From Rhineura floridana (Eukaryota > Chordata > Lepidosauria > Squamata > Rhineuridae), in NCBI RefSeq assembly GCF_030035675.1, contig NC_084482.1, forward strand, positions 230,301,943 to 230,365,942: 64,000 nt of DNA. The letters run 5' to 3'. The notes below the pieces were generated by a model that made no database searches, was not told the origin of the DNA, and saw only the letters and a list, made by a program, of their open reading frames with translations. Below are positions 10,402 through 21,144 of this stretch, in pieces. The translations under genes and the position numbers were made by a program. Numbering within the stretch: the first letter of the stretch is position 1; each line of letters begins with the position of its first letter.

Positions 10402-12881
10402 GATACATGTGGGGGGTCAAGGCTGAGGGAGAACCATCTGAAGTATCACTGGGAAAAGCTGAGGAGCAGATGCAGGAGCAGAAACTGAGGAGTCAAGATG
10501 GAGCAAAGAGACAAGAGGAGCGACAGACGCACACAGGGGACAAACCTCATTCATGCTTGGAGTGTGGAAAGAGCTTCAGTGACAATAGCAACTTTATGTC
10601 GCATCAAAGAATTCACACATGGGAAGAACCTCATACATGCTTGGAGTGTGGAAAGAGCTTCAGTCAGAGTGGCCAACTTACTTCGCATCAAAGATGTCAC
10701 ACCGGGGATAAACCTTATAAATGCTTGGAGTGTGGAAAGAGCTTCAGGTGGAGTAGCAACCTTACTTCGCATCAAAGAACTCACACAGGGGACAAACCTT
10801 ATCAATGTGTGGAGTGTGGAAAAAGCTTCAGTGAGAGATGCGCCCTTATGGTGCATCAAAGAACCCACACAGGGGACAAACCTTATAAATGTGTGGAGTG
10901 TGGAAAGAGCTTCAGTCGGAGTGACCACCTTACTTCGCATCACAGAACTCACACAGGGGACAAACCTTATAAATGCTTGGAGTGTGGAAAGAACTTCAGT
11001 CGGAGTGACAGCCTTACTTCGCATCAAAGATGTCACACTGGCGACAAACCTTATAAATGCTTGGAGTGTGGAAAGAGCTTCAGGTGGAGTAGCCACCTTA
11101 CTTCGCATCAAAGAACTCACACAGGAGACAAACGTTACAAATGCTTGGAGTGTGGAAAGACCTTCAGTCAGAGTGGCCAACTTACTTCGCATCAAAGATG
11201 TCACACCGGGGATAAACCTTATAAATGCTTGGAGTGTGGAAAGAGCTTCAGGTGGAGTAGCAACCTTACTTCGCATCAAAGAACTCACACAGGGGACAAA
11301 CCTTATCAATGCATGGAGTGTGGAAAAAGCTTCAGTCAGAGTGGCCAACTTACTTCGCATCAAAGATGTCACACTGGCGACAAACCTTATAAATGCTTGG
11401 AGTGTGGCAAGAGCTTCAGTCGGAGTGGCCAACTTACTTCACATCAAAGATGTCACACTGGCGACAAACCTTATAAATGCTTGGAGTGTGGAAAGAACTT
11501 CAGTCAGAGTAGCCAACTTACTTCGCATCACAAAACCCACACAGGGGACAAACCTTATAAATGCTTGGAGTGTGGAAAAGGCTTCAGTAACAATAGGAAT
11601 GTTACTTTGCATCAAAGAATTCACACAGGGGACAAACCTTATAAATGTTTGGAGTGTGGAAAGGGCTTCAGTCGGAGTTACCACCTTACAGTGCATCAAA
11701 GAACTCACACAGGTGACAAACCTCATAAATGCTTGGAGTGTGGAAAGACCTTCAGTCAGAGTAGCCACCTTACTTGTCATCAAAGAACTCACACCGGCGA
11801 TAAACCTTATAAATGCTTGGAGTGTGGAAAGGGCTTCAGTAACAATAGGAATGTTACTTTGCATCAAAGAATTCACACAGGGGACAAACCTTATAAATGC
11901 TTGGAGTGTGGCAAGAGCTTCAGTTACAGTAGCACCCTTACTTCTCATCAAAAATGTCACACCGGGGACAAAGCTTATAGATGCTTGGAGTGTGGAAAGA
12001 GCTTCAGGTGGAGTTGCAGCCTTACTTCACATCAAAGAACTCACAGAGGGAACAAACCTCATAAATGCTTGGAGTGTGGAAAGAGCTTCAGGTGGAGTAG
12101 CAACCTTATGGTGCATCAAAGAACTCACACAGGGGACAAACTTTATAAATGCGTGGAGTGTGGAAAAAGCTTCAGTGAGAGATGCGCCCTTATGGTGCAT
12201 CAAAGAACTCACACAGGGGACAAACCTTATCAATGCGTGGAGTGTGGAAAAAGCTTCAGTCAGAGTAGCCACCTTACTTCTCATCAAAGAACTCACACTG
12301 GTGACAAACCTCATAAATGCTTGGAGTGTGGAAAGACCTTTAGTCAGAGTTTCCAACTTACTTTGCATCAAAGATGTCACACCGGGGATAAACCTTATAA
12401 ATGCTTGAAGTGTGGAAAGAGCTTCAGGTGGAGTAGCAACCTTACTTCTCATCAAAGAACTCACACAGGGGACAAACCTTATCAATGCTTGGAGTGTGGA
12501 AAGAGCTTCAGTGACAGTAGTGCCTTTAGTAAACATAAAAGAACTCACACAGGTGACAAACCTCATAAATGCTTGGAGTGTGGAAAGGCTTTCAGTCAGA
12601 GTAGCCACCTTACTTCTCATCAAAGAACTCACACTGGCGACAAACCTTATAAATGCTTGGAGTGTGGAAAGAGCTTCAGTAACAATAGGAGTGTTACTTT
12701 GCATCAAAGAATTCACACAGGGGACAAACCTTATAAATGCTTGGAGTGTGGAAAGAGCTTCAGTGACAGTAGCACCCTTACTTCACATCAAAGAACTCAC
12801 AGAGGGAACAAACCTTATAAATGCTTGGAGTTGTCATGGCCCCATCAGAGGACTCCTCAGATGAGGACGACTTGGGAGTAA
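10402..12881 (+). CDS. C2H2 zinc-finger terminal exon, 27 complete fingers, cut by an LTR
   Basis: The exon starts after TTTCCATCAG and encodes a short linker ([16 protein letters not shown], then a Glu/Gln-rich stretch) followed by 27 tandem C2H2 fingers from about residue 48 to the end. Each has the CxxC-12-HxxxH spacing, mostly [16 protein letters not shown]. Linkers are almost all TGDKP instead of canonical TGEKP; two read RGNKP and the first WEEP. Base-contact positions vary between fingers (QSHS, RDHS, WSNS types), as expected of a DNA-binding array. Finger pairs recur (2-3, 8-9 and 22-23; 3-4 and 19-20; 13 and 16 identical), showing growth by internal duplication. Finger 28 stops after YKCLE, where a solo LTR begins at 12832; the frame continues 17 codons into the LTR to a TAA. 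With the upstream KRAB-B exon this is probably a nuclear KRAB-ZNF repressor, unusually long and C-terminally altered. ATG 10407 could also serve as a start. Confidence 0.9.
12827..12831 (+). repeat. Target-site duplication GGAGT, left copy
   Basis: GGAGT lies directly before the TGTCATGG start of the LTR and is repeated at 13441-13445 directly after its TGACA end. Five-base duplications are normal for LTR-element integration. The bases belong to the conserved Leu-Glu-Cys codons of finger 28. Confidence 0.9.
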
Positions 12882-13440
12882 CAGCAGCAGACCCAGAAGC
12901 AGCAGACCCAGAAGGAGACACGGAGGAGACTCCTGAGAATCCAGCTCCTTCTCCCCCTCAGCTGCAGAGCACCCCAGATACAGCAAAGGCCCTGCAGCCA
13001 GACGCAGACAGTGAACAGGATACTCCTCCCTCACCTGCAGAACGTAGACAGCAGGTGAGGCAGAAGAGAGGCAGGCCTGTCCCCTTAAGGCCAAAACGCT
13101 GAGGGCTCACACCTGCTGTCAAACCTGCTCCTTATAAGGCACACCTTCACTTCGGCTTGTTGCTGACTGCAACGTCAGGCGTGGCTTCGTGTATTCCTAG
13201 TTTCCTTGCAACCTCTTTTGGACTGACCCCTTGGCACTTGATCCCGGACCTCTACTGACCTCGCTTCTGGACTCCTGACTCGGCAAGTACGCTTTGGACA
13301 GGCCTGGCCCTTATCAGCTTCCCTCCTCCTAGACCTGGCAGATTTACAGCCAGACTGCCGGCTAAGTGCTTTGCTTCCCTGCCAACCACCCAGGAATTTC
13401 CAGCCCTCATCAGGACTGCTGATGCAGTGTAGAGCTGACA
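12832..13440 (+). mobile_element. Solo LTR (LTR retroelement fossil) inside the finger exon
   Basis: This is a 609-base block beginning TGTCA and ending TGACA (inverted termini), flanked by the 5-base duplication GGAGT. A TATA-like CTTATAAGG at about 13130 suggests plus orientation. No internal region is present, so it is a solo LTR left by recombination between two LTRs. The family is uncertain: Ty3-like and retroviral LTRs both make duplications of this size. The perfect duplication suggests a moderately recent insertion, and it postdates the finger array. The Pro/Glu/Asp-rich open stretch in its left part is not treated as a gene. Confidence 0.85.
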
Positions 13441-13855
13441 GGAGTGTGGAAAAAGCTTCAGTCAAAGTAGCCATCTTATGGTGCATCAAAGAACTCACAC
13501 AGGACAAACCTTATCAGTGCTTGGAGTGTGGAAAGAGCTTCTTTTAGAATAGCAATCTTACTTTGCATCACGAAACTCACACTGGGGACAAACCTTATCA
13601 ATGCTTCGAGTGTGGAAAAAGCTTCAGATGGAGTAGCGCCCTTACTTCGCATCAAAGAATTCACACAGGGGACAAACCTCATAAATGCTTGGAGTGTGGA
13701 AAGCGCTTCAGTGAGCGATGTGCCCTTACTTTGCATCACAGAACTCATACAGGGGACACATGTTATCAATGTTTGGAGTGTGGAAAGAGCTTCTGTCAGA
13801 GTGGCCAGCTTGCTTCGCATCACAAAACTCACACCGGGGACAAACAATTCTAACA
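13441..13855 (+). pseudogene. Decayed downstream fingers of the same exon
   Basis: After the LTR the finger array resumes at the second GGAGT with [19 protein letters not shown], the rest of finger 28. The next linker reads ACACAGGACAAA where all others read ACACAGGGGACAAA, a two-base loss. The following finger has TTTTAGAATAGC where its relatives have AGTCAGAATAGC, giving a stop. Three better-kept fingers follow ([27 protein letters not shown] types), ending GDKQF and a TAA at about 13853. The ancestral array therefore had about 32 fingers. These are no longer translated with the main array and have begun to decay. Confidence 0.85.
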
Positions 13856-14030
13856 CAGATGCAGACTGGGATAGGTCTCAACCTGAAAGGCTTGTTGAAA
13901 GAGGAAAGTCTTCAAAAGGCATCAAAAAGATAGCAGAGATGGCGCCTGTCTAATATTTAAGCGGAGGGAATTCCACAGGGTAGGTGCCGCTACACTAAAC
14001 GTCCATTTCCTATATTGTGGAGAACAAACC
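13856..14030 (-). repeat. L2 LINE 3' fragment
   Basis: Read on the minus strand it ends an L2 ORF2 and begins its 3' UTR (KTFLFQQAF-type region). The same block is found at 44250-44400 (GGGATAGGTCTC, GGCTTGTTGAAAGAGGAAAG, GAATTCCACAGGGTAGGTGC). It starts immediately at the end of the finger array and abuts a plus-strand L2 at about 14035. Confidence 0.75.
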
Positions 14031-14034
14031 ACCT

Positions 14035-15945
14035 CGGCCTCCATTGCGTCTGCTGGGAGCCGTCCAGCGGAACTGTTTCGAGTGGTTAGGGGGCTTTTAA
14101 GTTCCAGCCCCCGTGAGGGTAATTCTGACCACTCAGCAGACCGCTGTCAAGAATTTGCACGGCACTTTGCGGACAAAGTCGCTCAGATTCGCTGTGACTT
14201 GGACGCTAAAATGGATACAGTCTCTGAGGATGTAACTTCGGTGTCTGTTTGTCCAATTAAAATGGATTTTTGCCTGAGGATGTGGACAAGATCCTTGGTG
14301 TGTACTGGACCCTTGCCCTTCCTGGCTCATTAGAAGTACCAGAGGGGGACTGGTCGATTGGGTCAGGGGAGTAGTTAATGCCTCTCTACAACAAGGCAGA
14401 ATTCCATCATGCTTAAAGGAGGCAGTTATAAGACCACTGCTGAAAAAGCCCTCCCTGGATCCCTCTTTACTAGGTAACTACCGGCCAGTCTCCAATATTC
14501 CATTTTTAAGCAAGATAATAGAGCGTGTGGTGGTCGCCCAACTCCAGAGATTCCTGGATGATACGGATTATCTGGATCCATTTCAATCTGGTTTCAGGCC
14601 TGGCTATGGGACAGAGACGGCTTTGGTCGCCTTGGTGGATGACCTACGCCGAGAACTGGACAGGGAGAGTGTGTCTCTGCTGGTTCTTCTGGACCTCTCA
14701 GCGGCTTTCGATACGATCGATCATGGTATCCTTCTGGGCCGCCTTGCCGAGATGGGACTTGGGGGCACTGTGTTACCGTGGCTCCAATCCTTCCTGGAGG
14801 ACTGAACCCAGAAGGTGGTATTTAACATCTACATGACACCGCTGGGAAAGGTTGTCCGGGGTTTGGGGGTTCGGTGCCATCAGTATGCTGATGACACTCA
14901 ACTCTATTTCTCTCTTCCACCTGAAGCCAAGGAAGCCGTACAGACCCTAAACCAGTGTCTGGCATCAGTGATGGACTGGATGAGGGCAAACAAGTTGAGA
15001 TTAAATCCTGACAAAACAGAGGTACTCCTGGTCAGTCGGAGGGCAGATCAGGGAATAGGGATTCAACCGGTGCTGGATGGGGTCGCACTCCCCCTGAAGT
15101 CTCAGGTTCGCAGTTTGGGTGTACTCCTGGACTCAGCTTTGAATTTGGAGGCCCAGATTGCTACTGTATCCAGGAGCGCGTTTGCCCAATTAAAACTGGT
15201 GTGCCAGCTGCACCCGTTCTTGGAGCTACCTGATCTGACTAGGGTGATGCATGCCTTGGTTACATCCCGCTTAGACTACTTTAATGCGTTCTACGTGGGG
15301 CTGCCTTTGAAGACTGTTCGGAAACTTAAATTGGTACAAAGAGCTGCAGCCAGAGTGCTAACCGGGGCTGGTTACAGGGACCATATAACTCCCCTGTTAC
15401 AACAGCTCCACTGGCTGCCAATTTGTTTCCGGTCACAATTCAAAGTGCTGGTTTTGACCTACAAAGCCCTATACGGCTCAGGTCCAGACTATTTGACAGA
15501 TCGTATCTCCCTACATGAACCTGCCCGGGACTTGAGATGTTTAGGTGAGGCCCTTCTTGTGTTCCCCACACCTTCGCAAGCACATATGACGCGGACACTA
15601 TATAGGGCCTTTTCTGTGGCCGCCCCTAGGCTGTGGAACTCCCTTCCGAGTGAGGTGTGATCAGCTCCCTCCTTGCTGTCTTTCCGGCGACCAGTAAAGA
15701 CTGTTTTATTTCAACGGGCATTTGGGATAGAGAACGACCAGGATTAAGTGTCATAGGTTTGGTGATTACATTATATGATTTTATTATTTTAAATTGTCCG
15801 CTGTTTTTAACCTCTATTTTATGGTTTTAATTTTTCTCATAGTTTAGTTCTATTTTAATTGTATATTTCTGTATGTTTTAATGGTGTTGTTTTTAGTTGT
15901 AAGCCGCTCTGAGTCCTATTGGAAAAAGGGCGGGGTAGAAATAAA
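14035..15945 (+). repeat. L2 LINE, 3' 1.9 kb
   Basis: The plus strand encodes the L2 reverse transcriptase: GSRPAELFRVVRGLL, LLKKPSLDPSLLGNYRPV, FQSGFRPGYGTETALVALVD, LVLLDLSAAFDTIDHGILL, then CHQYADDTQLYFSLPPEAKE (YADD active site), NKLRLNPDKTEVLLVSRR, and the C-terminal LDYFNAFYVGLPLKTVRKL to LWNSLPSEV. About 100 bases with the GVPQGSVLSP motif are missing near 14800, so it cannot encode a working RT. The 3' UTR ends in GGGCGGGGTAGAAATAAAG and an ATT microsatellite. Confidence 0.92.
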
Positions 15946-15997
15946 GTTTATTATTATTATTATTATTATCATTATCATCATCATCATCATCATCTGC
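15946..15997. repeat. ATT/ATC microsatellite between two L2 copies
   Basis: A run of about eight TTA units passes into ATC units. It lies exactly where a plus-strand L2 tail meets a minus-strand L2, probably an expanded LINE tail. Confidence 0.9.
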
Positions 15998-18840
15998 AGG
16001 AGACCTTCACCTGCAGAGGGCAGTGATCGACTGGGTATATCAGGGTAAGATGGTCTTTCAGGTATCCTGGTCCCAAGCTGCATAAGGCTTTGTACAGCAA
16101 AACGAGAACCTTGAACTTGGCCCCATAGCAAATGGGCAGCCAGTGCAGTTCTTTCAGCAGCGGGGTGACATGTTGGCGATGCCCTGCCCCAGTGAGCAAT
16201 CACACGGCCACATTTTGCACCAGCTGCAGCTTCCGGACCAACCTCAAGGGCAGCCCCACATAGAGCACATTACAGTAATCTAGCCTAGAGGTTACCAGTG
16301 CGTGGACAACAGTGTTCAGGCTATCCCGGTCCAGAAACGGCAGCAGGTGTCTCACCAGCCAAAGCTGGTAAAAGGCACTCCTAGCCAGAGAGGTCACCTG
16401 GTCCTCTAGTGACAAAAATGGATCCAGGAGCACCCCCAGACTACGGACCCACTCTTTCAGAGGGAGTACAACCCCATCCTAAACAGGCAACTGACCAGTT
16501 ATCCAAACTCGGGAACCACCAACCCACAGTGCCTCCATCTTGCTAGGATTTAGACTCAGTTTATTGGCCCTCATCCAGCCCACCACCGAGTCCAGGCAGC
16601 GGTCCAGGGCTTGCACGGCCTCTCCCAATCCAGTTGTTACAGAGAAATAGAGCTGGGTATCATCAGCATACTAACACCTCACCCCAAATCTCCTGATGAC
16701 CTCTCCCAAAGGCTTCATATAGATGTCAAACAGCATGGGGGACAAGATGGTACCCTGCAAAACCCCACAGCACAGCTGCCAGGGGGGCGAAAGACAGTCA
16801 CCCAACGCTATCCTCTGAGAGCGACCTTGGAGATAGGATCGGAACCACTCTAAAACAATTCCACCAATACCCATCTCACCAAGTCGGCCCAGAAGGATAC
16901 CATGGTCAATGGTTTCAAAAGCCACTGAGAGATCAAGTAAGAATAACAGGGTCGCACTCCCCCTGTCCTTCTCCCAATAAAGGTAATCCATCAGAGCGAC
17001 CAAGGCCGATTCAGTCCCATAACCAGGCCTGAACCCAGACTGGGATGGGTCAAGATAATCTGTTCCATCCAAGAGTACTTGCAGTTGCTACGCCACAACC
17101 CTCTCAATCACCTTCCCTAAGAAGGGGGTATTTGCAACCGGTTGGTAGTCATGAAACAATGGGTCCAGGGTGGGCTTTTTCAGGAGTGGTCGGATCACTG
17201 CCTCTTTCAAGGTGCCCAGAACCACTCCCTCCCACAATAATGCGTTGACCACACCCTGGATCCACTCGGTCCAACCCCTCGGCAAGCTTTAATGAGCCAA
17301 GGAGGGCAAGGGTCAAGAGGACTCGTTGCTGGCCGCATCATCACAAGCACCTTGTCTATGTCATCAGGTCGCATCAACTGAAACCGTTCCCAAGAAGTTG
17401 CAGCAGATGTTGCACTGGACACTCATTGGGGACTACAGTAGATGTAGATGGGACATCAACAGAGGTGAGAAGCGTTACCTTCAAATTGCCTTGCAAACAA
17501 TTCACCGTGGGCCTCCGAAGGGTCTAAAATTCCATTTCCTGGAGTTGATATCAACAGACTCCTGACAATACAGAAAAGCTCCACCGGACGGCTACTTGAC
17601 GATGCGATGGAGGCACAGAAGTGGGCCTTCTTTGCTGCCCGCACTGCCACACAGTAGCGATCAGCCCGATCAGCCTCACAGCAAGTCTTTCACCACTTGT
17701 GCTCTAGCCGTTGTCTAGCCTGTTTTATTGCCCTCAGCTCACTGGTGTACCAAGGTGCAGACCGGGCTCCACAATGCTGGAGTGGGCGCTCGGAGGCAAC
17801 CGTGTCAAGGACCCGATGCACCTCACTGTTCCACAGTGTGACAAGGGCTTCAATAGGATCACCTGCTCTATCTACTGGGAACTTCCCCAGGGCATTCAGG
17901 AATCCACTGGATTCCATTAGACTCCAGGGGCAGACCATCTTAATCTATCCACCACCCCTACATGGAAGGATCGGAGCCATAAGTCTAAACTTCACCAGGA
18001 AGTAATCTGACCATGACAATGGGGTGACATCCACCCCCCATCTCCAGACCACCCCTTCCTCCATCTGGAGCAAAAAATAAGTAGAGGGTGTGTCCTGCCC
18101 TATGTGTCAGGCCAGTAACAACTTGAGACAACCCATGGTTGTCATGGAGGCCATGAAGTCCCGAGCTGGAACACTAGAGGCAGCCTCAGCATGGTTGTTG
18201 AAATCACCCAGGACTATCGTTCTGGGCTGCTCCAACACCACAGCTGAGATGACCTCCACCAGCTCAGTCAGAGAAGCTGCTGGGCAGCAGGGTGGATGGT
18301 ACACCAGCAGCAACCCTAGTTTACTGTCTCCTCAGCCCAACACTAGGTGCAGGCCCTCACAGCCAGCTCCAAGACAGAGTGGTTTCCTGGTGGCAGAGAT
18401 GGAAGTTCTGGAGACCACAGCAACTCCTCCCCCCTGTCCCTGCAGCCTGTGCCGGTGTTGCACCAAGTATCCAGGTGGGCAAACCTGGGTCAGATCAACT
18501 CCTCCCAGCTCACCCACCCAGGTCTCAGTAATGCACACCAAATTGGCACCTTCATCCACAATCAAATCATGGATGAGAGTGGTCTTATTGTGTAACAGGC
18601 CACTGGGCACAGCAGATGAGCAACGTGGAACCCGTTCATGAGAGGAGTGGCAGCAAGGAACAAGGTGCAGATAGCCTTGCCCTTGTCTTTTGCTGTAATT
18701 CACCACATCCCCATGGCTATATTTCCCTCTCCCCGTGATCACTGAAATTGGGGTGGCATCACCCATGTTCCTCCGTACTAAGACTCCTCCGAAACAGCTG
18801 ATGTGGACCCAACACAAGGACAATATGTTGCTATTTCATC
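15998..18840 (-). repeat. L2 LINE, long copy (2.8 kb)
   Basis: The minus strand covers most of L2 ORF2. The N-terminus near 18820 reads into NKTTLIHDLIVDEGANLVC and ITETWVGELGGVDLTQVCPP (endonuclease ETW), TIVLGDFNNHAEAASSVPA (GDFN), AVRAAKKAHFCASIASSSSR, PLLKKPTLDPLFHDYQPV, FRPGYGTESALVALMDYLYW, LLFLLDLSVAFETIDHGILL, CGVLQGTILSPMLFDIYMKP, and RLDYCNVLYVGLPLRLVRKL. It stops within the C-terminal region, so the 3' UTR is absent. Frames change several times and stops are scattered; it is an inactive older copy that faces the L2 at 14035-15945 tail to tail. Confidence 0.9.
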
Positions 18841-18849
18841 AGTGACTCT

Positions 18850-19300
18850 AGATGTTGGAAAAAAGAGGATGCATGTTTTCAGCCTGCTATGTTTAAACCA
18901 CTTTATTTAAGGCAAGGTGTTCACGATCAATTAAAAACATAGAGCACACCTAGAATTTTGCTAGGATATATTTCACCTCCCACTGTTTTATCTTGTGCAA
19001 ATTGAGACACTTCTGAGGTCCGCTGGAGACTATTCTGCAGAAGTCAGTGCCATTATTCCACCATTATGTTTGGAGTTTCCTTAGTGTAAATTTGGCAAAG
19101 TATTGCTGTACTTCACATATTCATAGAAATAGAAGCAAAAGAAAATGATTTCCTATAGAAAACTTCACTAAAATTGCAAAGTAAATCAGACATATTTAAA
19201 GTGACCATCTGAACTACATCAACTGTCTTCATAATGTTGCTTCCTCCCTGCTAAAACAAGATCAGCGCAGGACATATCTTCTTTCTATTATTTGGGCTGA
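18850..19300. other. Unassigned AT-rich stretch
   Basis: AT-rich sequence with no open frame of note and no repeat terminus that I recognise. Confidence 0.4.
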
Positions 19301-19304
19301 TTGC

Positions 19305-19700
19305 AGGTGTTGCCACCACTCACCATATGCTCAGAGGCACATGCTACCAAATTCTTCCAAGCTAAACATAAGAACATAAGAAGAGCCTGCTGGATCAGGC
19401 CAGTGGCCCATCTAGTCCAGCATCCTGTTCTCACAGTGGCCAACCAGGTGCCTGGGGGAAGCTACACAGGAAGTGGACTGGACTGTGAAAGACCAACCCA
19501 AATTGTGTTTGCATTTTGACAAATTTGTAGGGCAGTGGAAGGAGGCGATTGGAGGGAGGGGGCAAAGGAAAGGGGCGGGAGGTTTGATCATATGCATGTT
19601 TTTTGAGTTCAATGGTATTTACTCCTGTGCAATGATGCTTAAGATAGGTAAAACTGACCATGGGGAGGATGTGGGGGAGGGGGAGGGGAGGGGGAGATTG
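19305..19700 (+). repeat. Interspersed repeat (family shared with 29745-30180), split by a CR1 tip
   Basis: The block contains ACCACTCACCATATGCTCAG, AGGCACATGCTACCAAATTC and CAAATTTGTAGGGCAGTGG. The reverse complement of 29745-30180 is colinear with it. A CR1 3' tip on the minus strand (19367-19463) interrupts this copy only, so the CR1 inserted later. I cannot name the family. Confidence 0.6.
19367..19463 (-). repeat. CR1 LINE 3' tip
   Basis: It begins ACATAAGAACATAAGAAGAG and continues CCTGCTGGATCAGGCCAGTG, the reverse complement of the standard CR1 3' end. It is truncated to about 100 bases. Confidence 0.88.
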
Positions 19701-19874
19701 GGTGGGGGGGCTCTGGGCAGAAGGGAAGCCCCTTTCCTTTCCAAAATGAAAACATTGTGATCATTATTATTTTTTTCCAGTTTCCCCCACCTTTTTATTC
19801 TACAGCAGGCACATGTAGCCTCCCACCCAAATTTAAACCAAAGCTGTCCCTGGCCACATCCACACCAGGCCTTT

Positions 19875-20120
19875 ATTTCACTTTGGACAGTCATGGCTTC
19901 TCCGAAAGAATCCTGGGAAGTGTAGTTAGTGAAGGGTGCTGAGAGTTGCTAGGAGACGCCTGTTCCCCTCACAGATCTAAAATCAGAGCAGCTGACTGTT
20001 AAACCACTCTGGCCACTGGAGCTCTCTCAGAATAGGAGTCTCCTCTCAGCCCCCTTCACAAACTACACTTCCCAGGGTTCTCTGGGGGAAGCCAGGACTG
20101 TCTCAAATGAAAGCGAAGAT
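19875..20120. mobile_element. MITE with inverted ends, copy 1
   Basis: A long inverted repeat pairs GAATCCTGGGAAGTGTAGTT on the left with AACTACACTTCCCAGGGTTC on the right, each flanked by a GGCTTC element. Relatives lie at 30358-30530 and 50685-50895. I read it as a non-autonomous DNA transposon (MITE) family. It has no coding capacity. Confidence 0.7.
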
Positions 20121-20437
20121 TACTTCAAGTGGAGATTACAAGAACTCTCAGAGAAAAAAGGCCAAAAGGGCTCTGGGTGGTTTTTTTTTTTTTAATCTCT
20201 TTTTAGACTTTGAACTCTCGATTCTCTCTGACTGTTCTGTGTATCGCCATGAAAAGTTACAGGGTTGTTAAGCAAGCATTTCTGAATTTGGGACTAAAGG
20301 TTTTTTAAGGTTTTGTTTGGAAATGAGCTTATGGGGAGCATCAGAAAGGCATGGGGGTTGTTTTCAATTTAAAATTGGGGAATGTGAAAAATCCACGTTG
20401 GCTATAGTATACAACCACTCTTGTGGCTGTATAATTA

Positions 20438-20530
20438 GTGACATTCTGATGTGTTCTGTGACATGCTGATCCATCATGTGCCGATGAGATGAAATCCCTG
20501 GCAACCTTGGCACTACACACGTGGGAGATG
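20438..20530 (+). repeat. Short interspersed repeat shared with 36495-36590
   Basis: The block TTAGTGACATTCTGATGTG to GAAATCCCTGGCAACCTTGG closely matches 36495-36590 in the same orientation. The rest of the element is not clear and I cannot name the family. Confidence 0.5.
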
Positions 20531-20660
20531 CCCTCTGGCTCAGGAGAGAGCGAGCAGAGACAAAGGTGTCTCCTCTCTCTCAGACAATTGAAGGAGGGAA
20601 GAGAGGAAAGGGCAGAAGGAGGAGGGGCAGGTAAGCTTCCCTAAAGACGTAACAGCCTAG

Positions 20661-21000
20661 CGATGGAAGGAAGTCAGTCAGAGCATCTCAGGTAACGGTA
20701 ATCCAGCCTCTCCATCTGGAGGACCCCAACTCTATCTCCCTTCTGGAGCATAAGCAAAAGAACAAAACAGGAGTTGCTCTCGCCCCGCTTAAAAAAAATG
20801 GGAGTGGATGCAGAGTATGGAGATATTGTGGGGGAAATGACTGAAGAGAGGTCTGCATCTATAATCCGTTTGTGTCTTGTCCTGGCTGTGGAGGAAGGAG
20901 CACTCGCTCTGTGTCTGTGTGTGTGTGAGAGAGAGAGAGAGACCATATGAATTTTTCCTACATGTAACACAAATCCTGATCCAAGTAAAGAGCAGCTCCT
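20661..21000. other. Unassigned stretch with GT/GA microsatellite
   Basis: GGAAGGAAGTCAGTCAGAGC at about 20666 is repeated at about 21501. A GTGTGTGTGTGAGAGAGAGA microsatellite lies at about 20914-20943. The 115- and 125-codon minus-strand frames here have no recognisable domain and overlap low-complexity sequence. Confidence 0.4.
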
Positions 21001-21144
21001 ATTTCCAGTTGCCCCACCCACTCTGAGATCTGGTCTCTCTCTCTCCCCCCACCCTCCCTCATCTCACCACTTTGGAGGCAAGGGCTACTGGTCCTCCTCG
21101 TGACGCTGTGTCTGCCTTCCTCCCCATTCCAGAATCCCAGCCAA

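Noticed and set aside
10498-12408. A 636-codon plus-strand frame reading [13 protein letters not shown] repeatedly
   Set aside because: It is the +1 shadow of the finger array; the repeated peptide is the finger codons read out of phase.
10551-12716. Long minus-strand frames (293, 173 and 229 codons) reading [19 protein letters not shown] repeats
   Set aside because: Antisense shadows of the finger array; the true coding strand has all C2H2 residues and the splice acceptor.
12821-13102. 93-codon acidic, Pro-rich frame at the end of the first finger exon
   Set aside because: It lies within the solo LTR bounded by GGAGT duplications; it is not a host gene.
10546-13853. 84-base periodic repeat considered as a satellite or CRISPR-like array
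   Set aside because: The period is exactly one zinc finger (28 codons), with codon-level conservation of Cys and His, in a eukaryotic exon.
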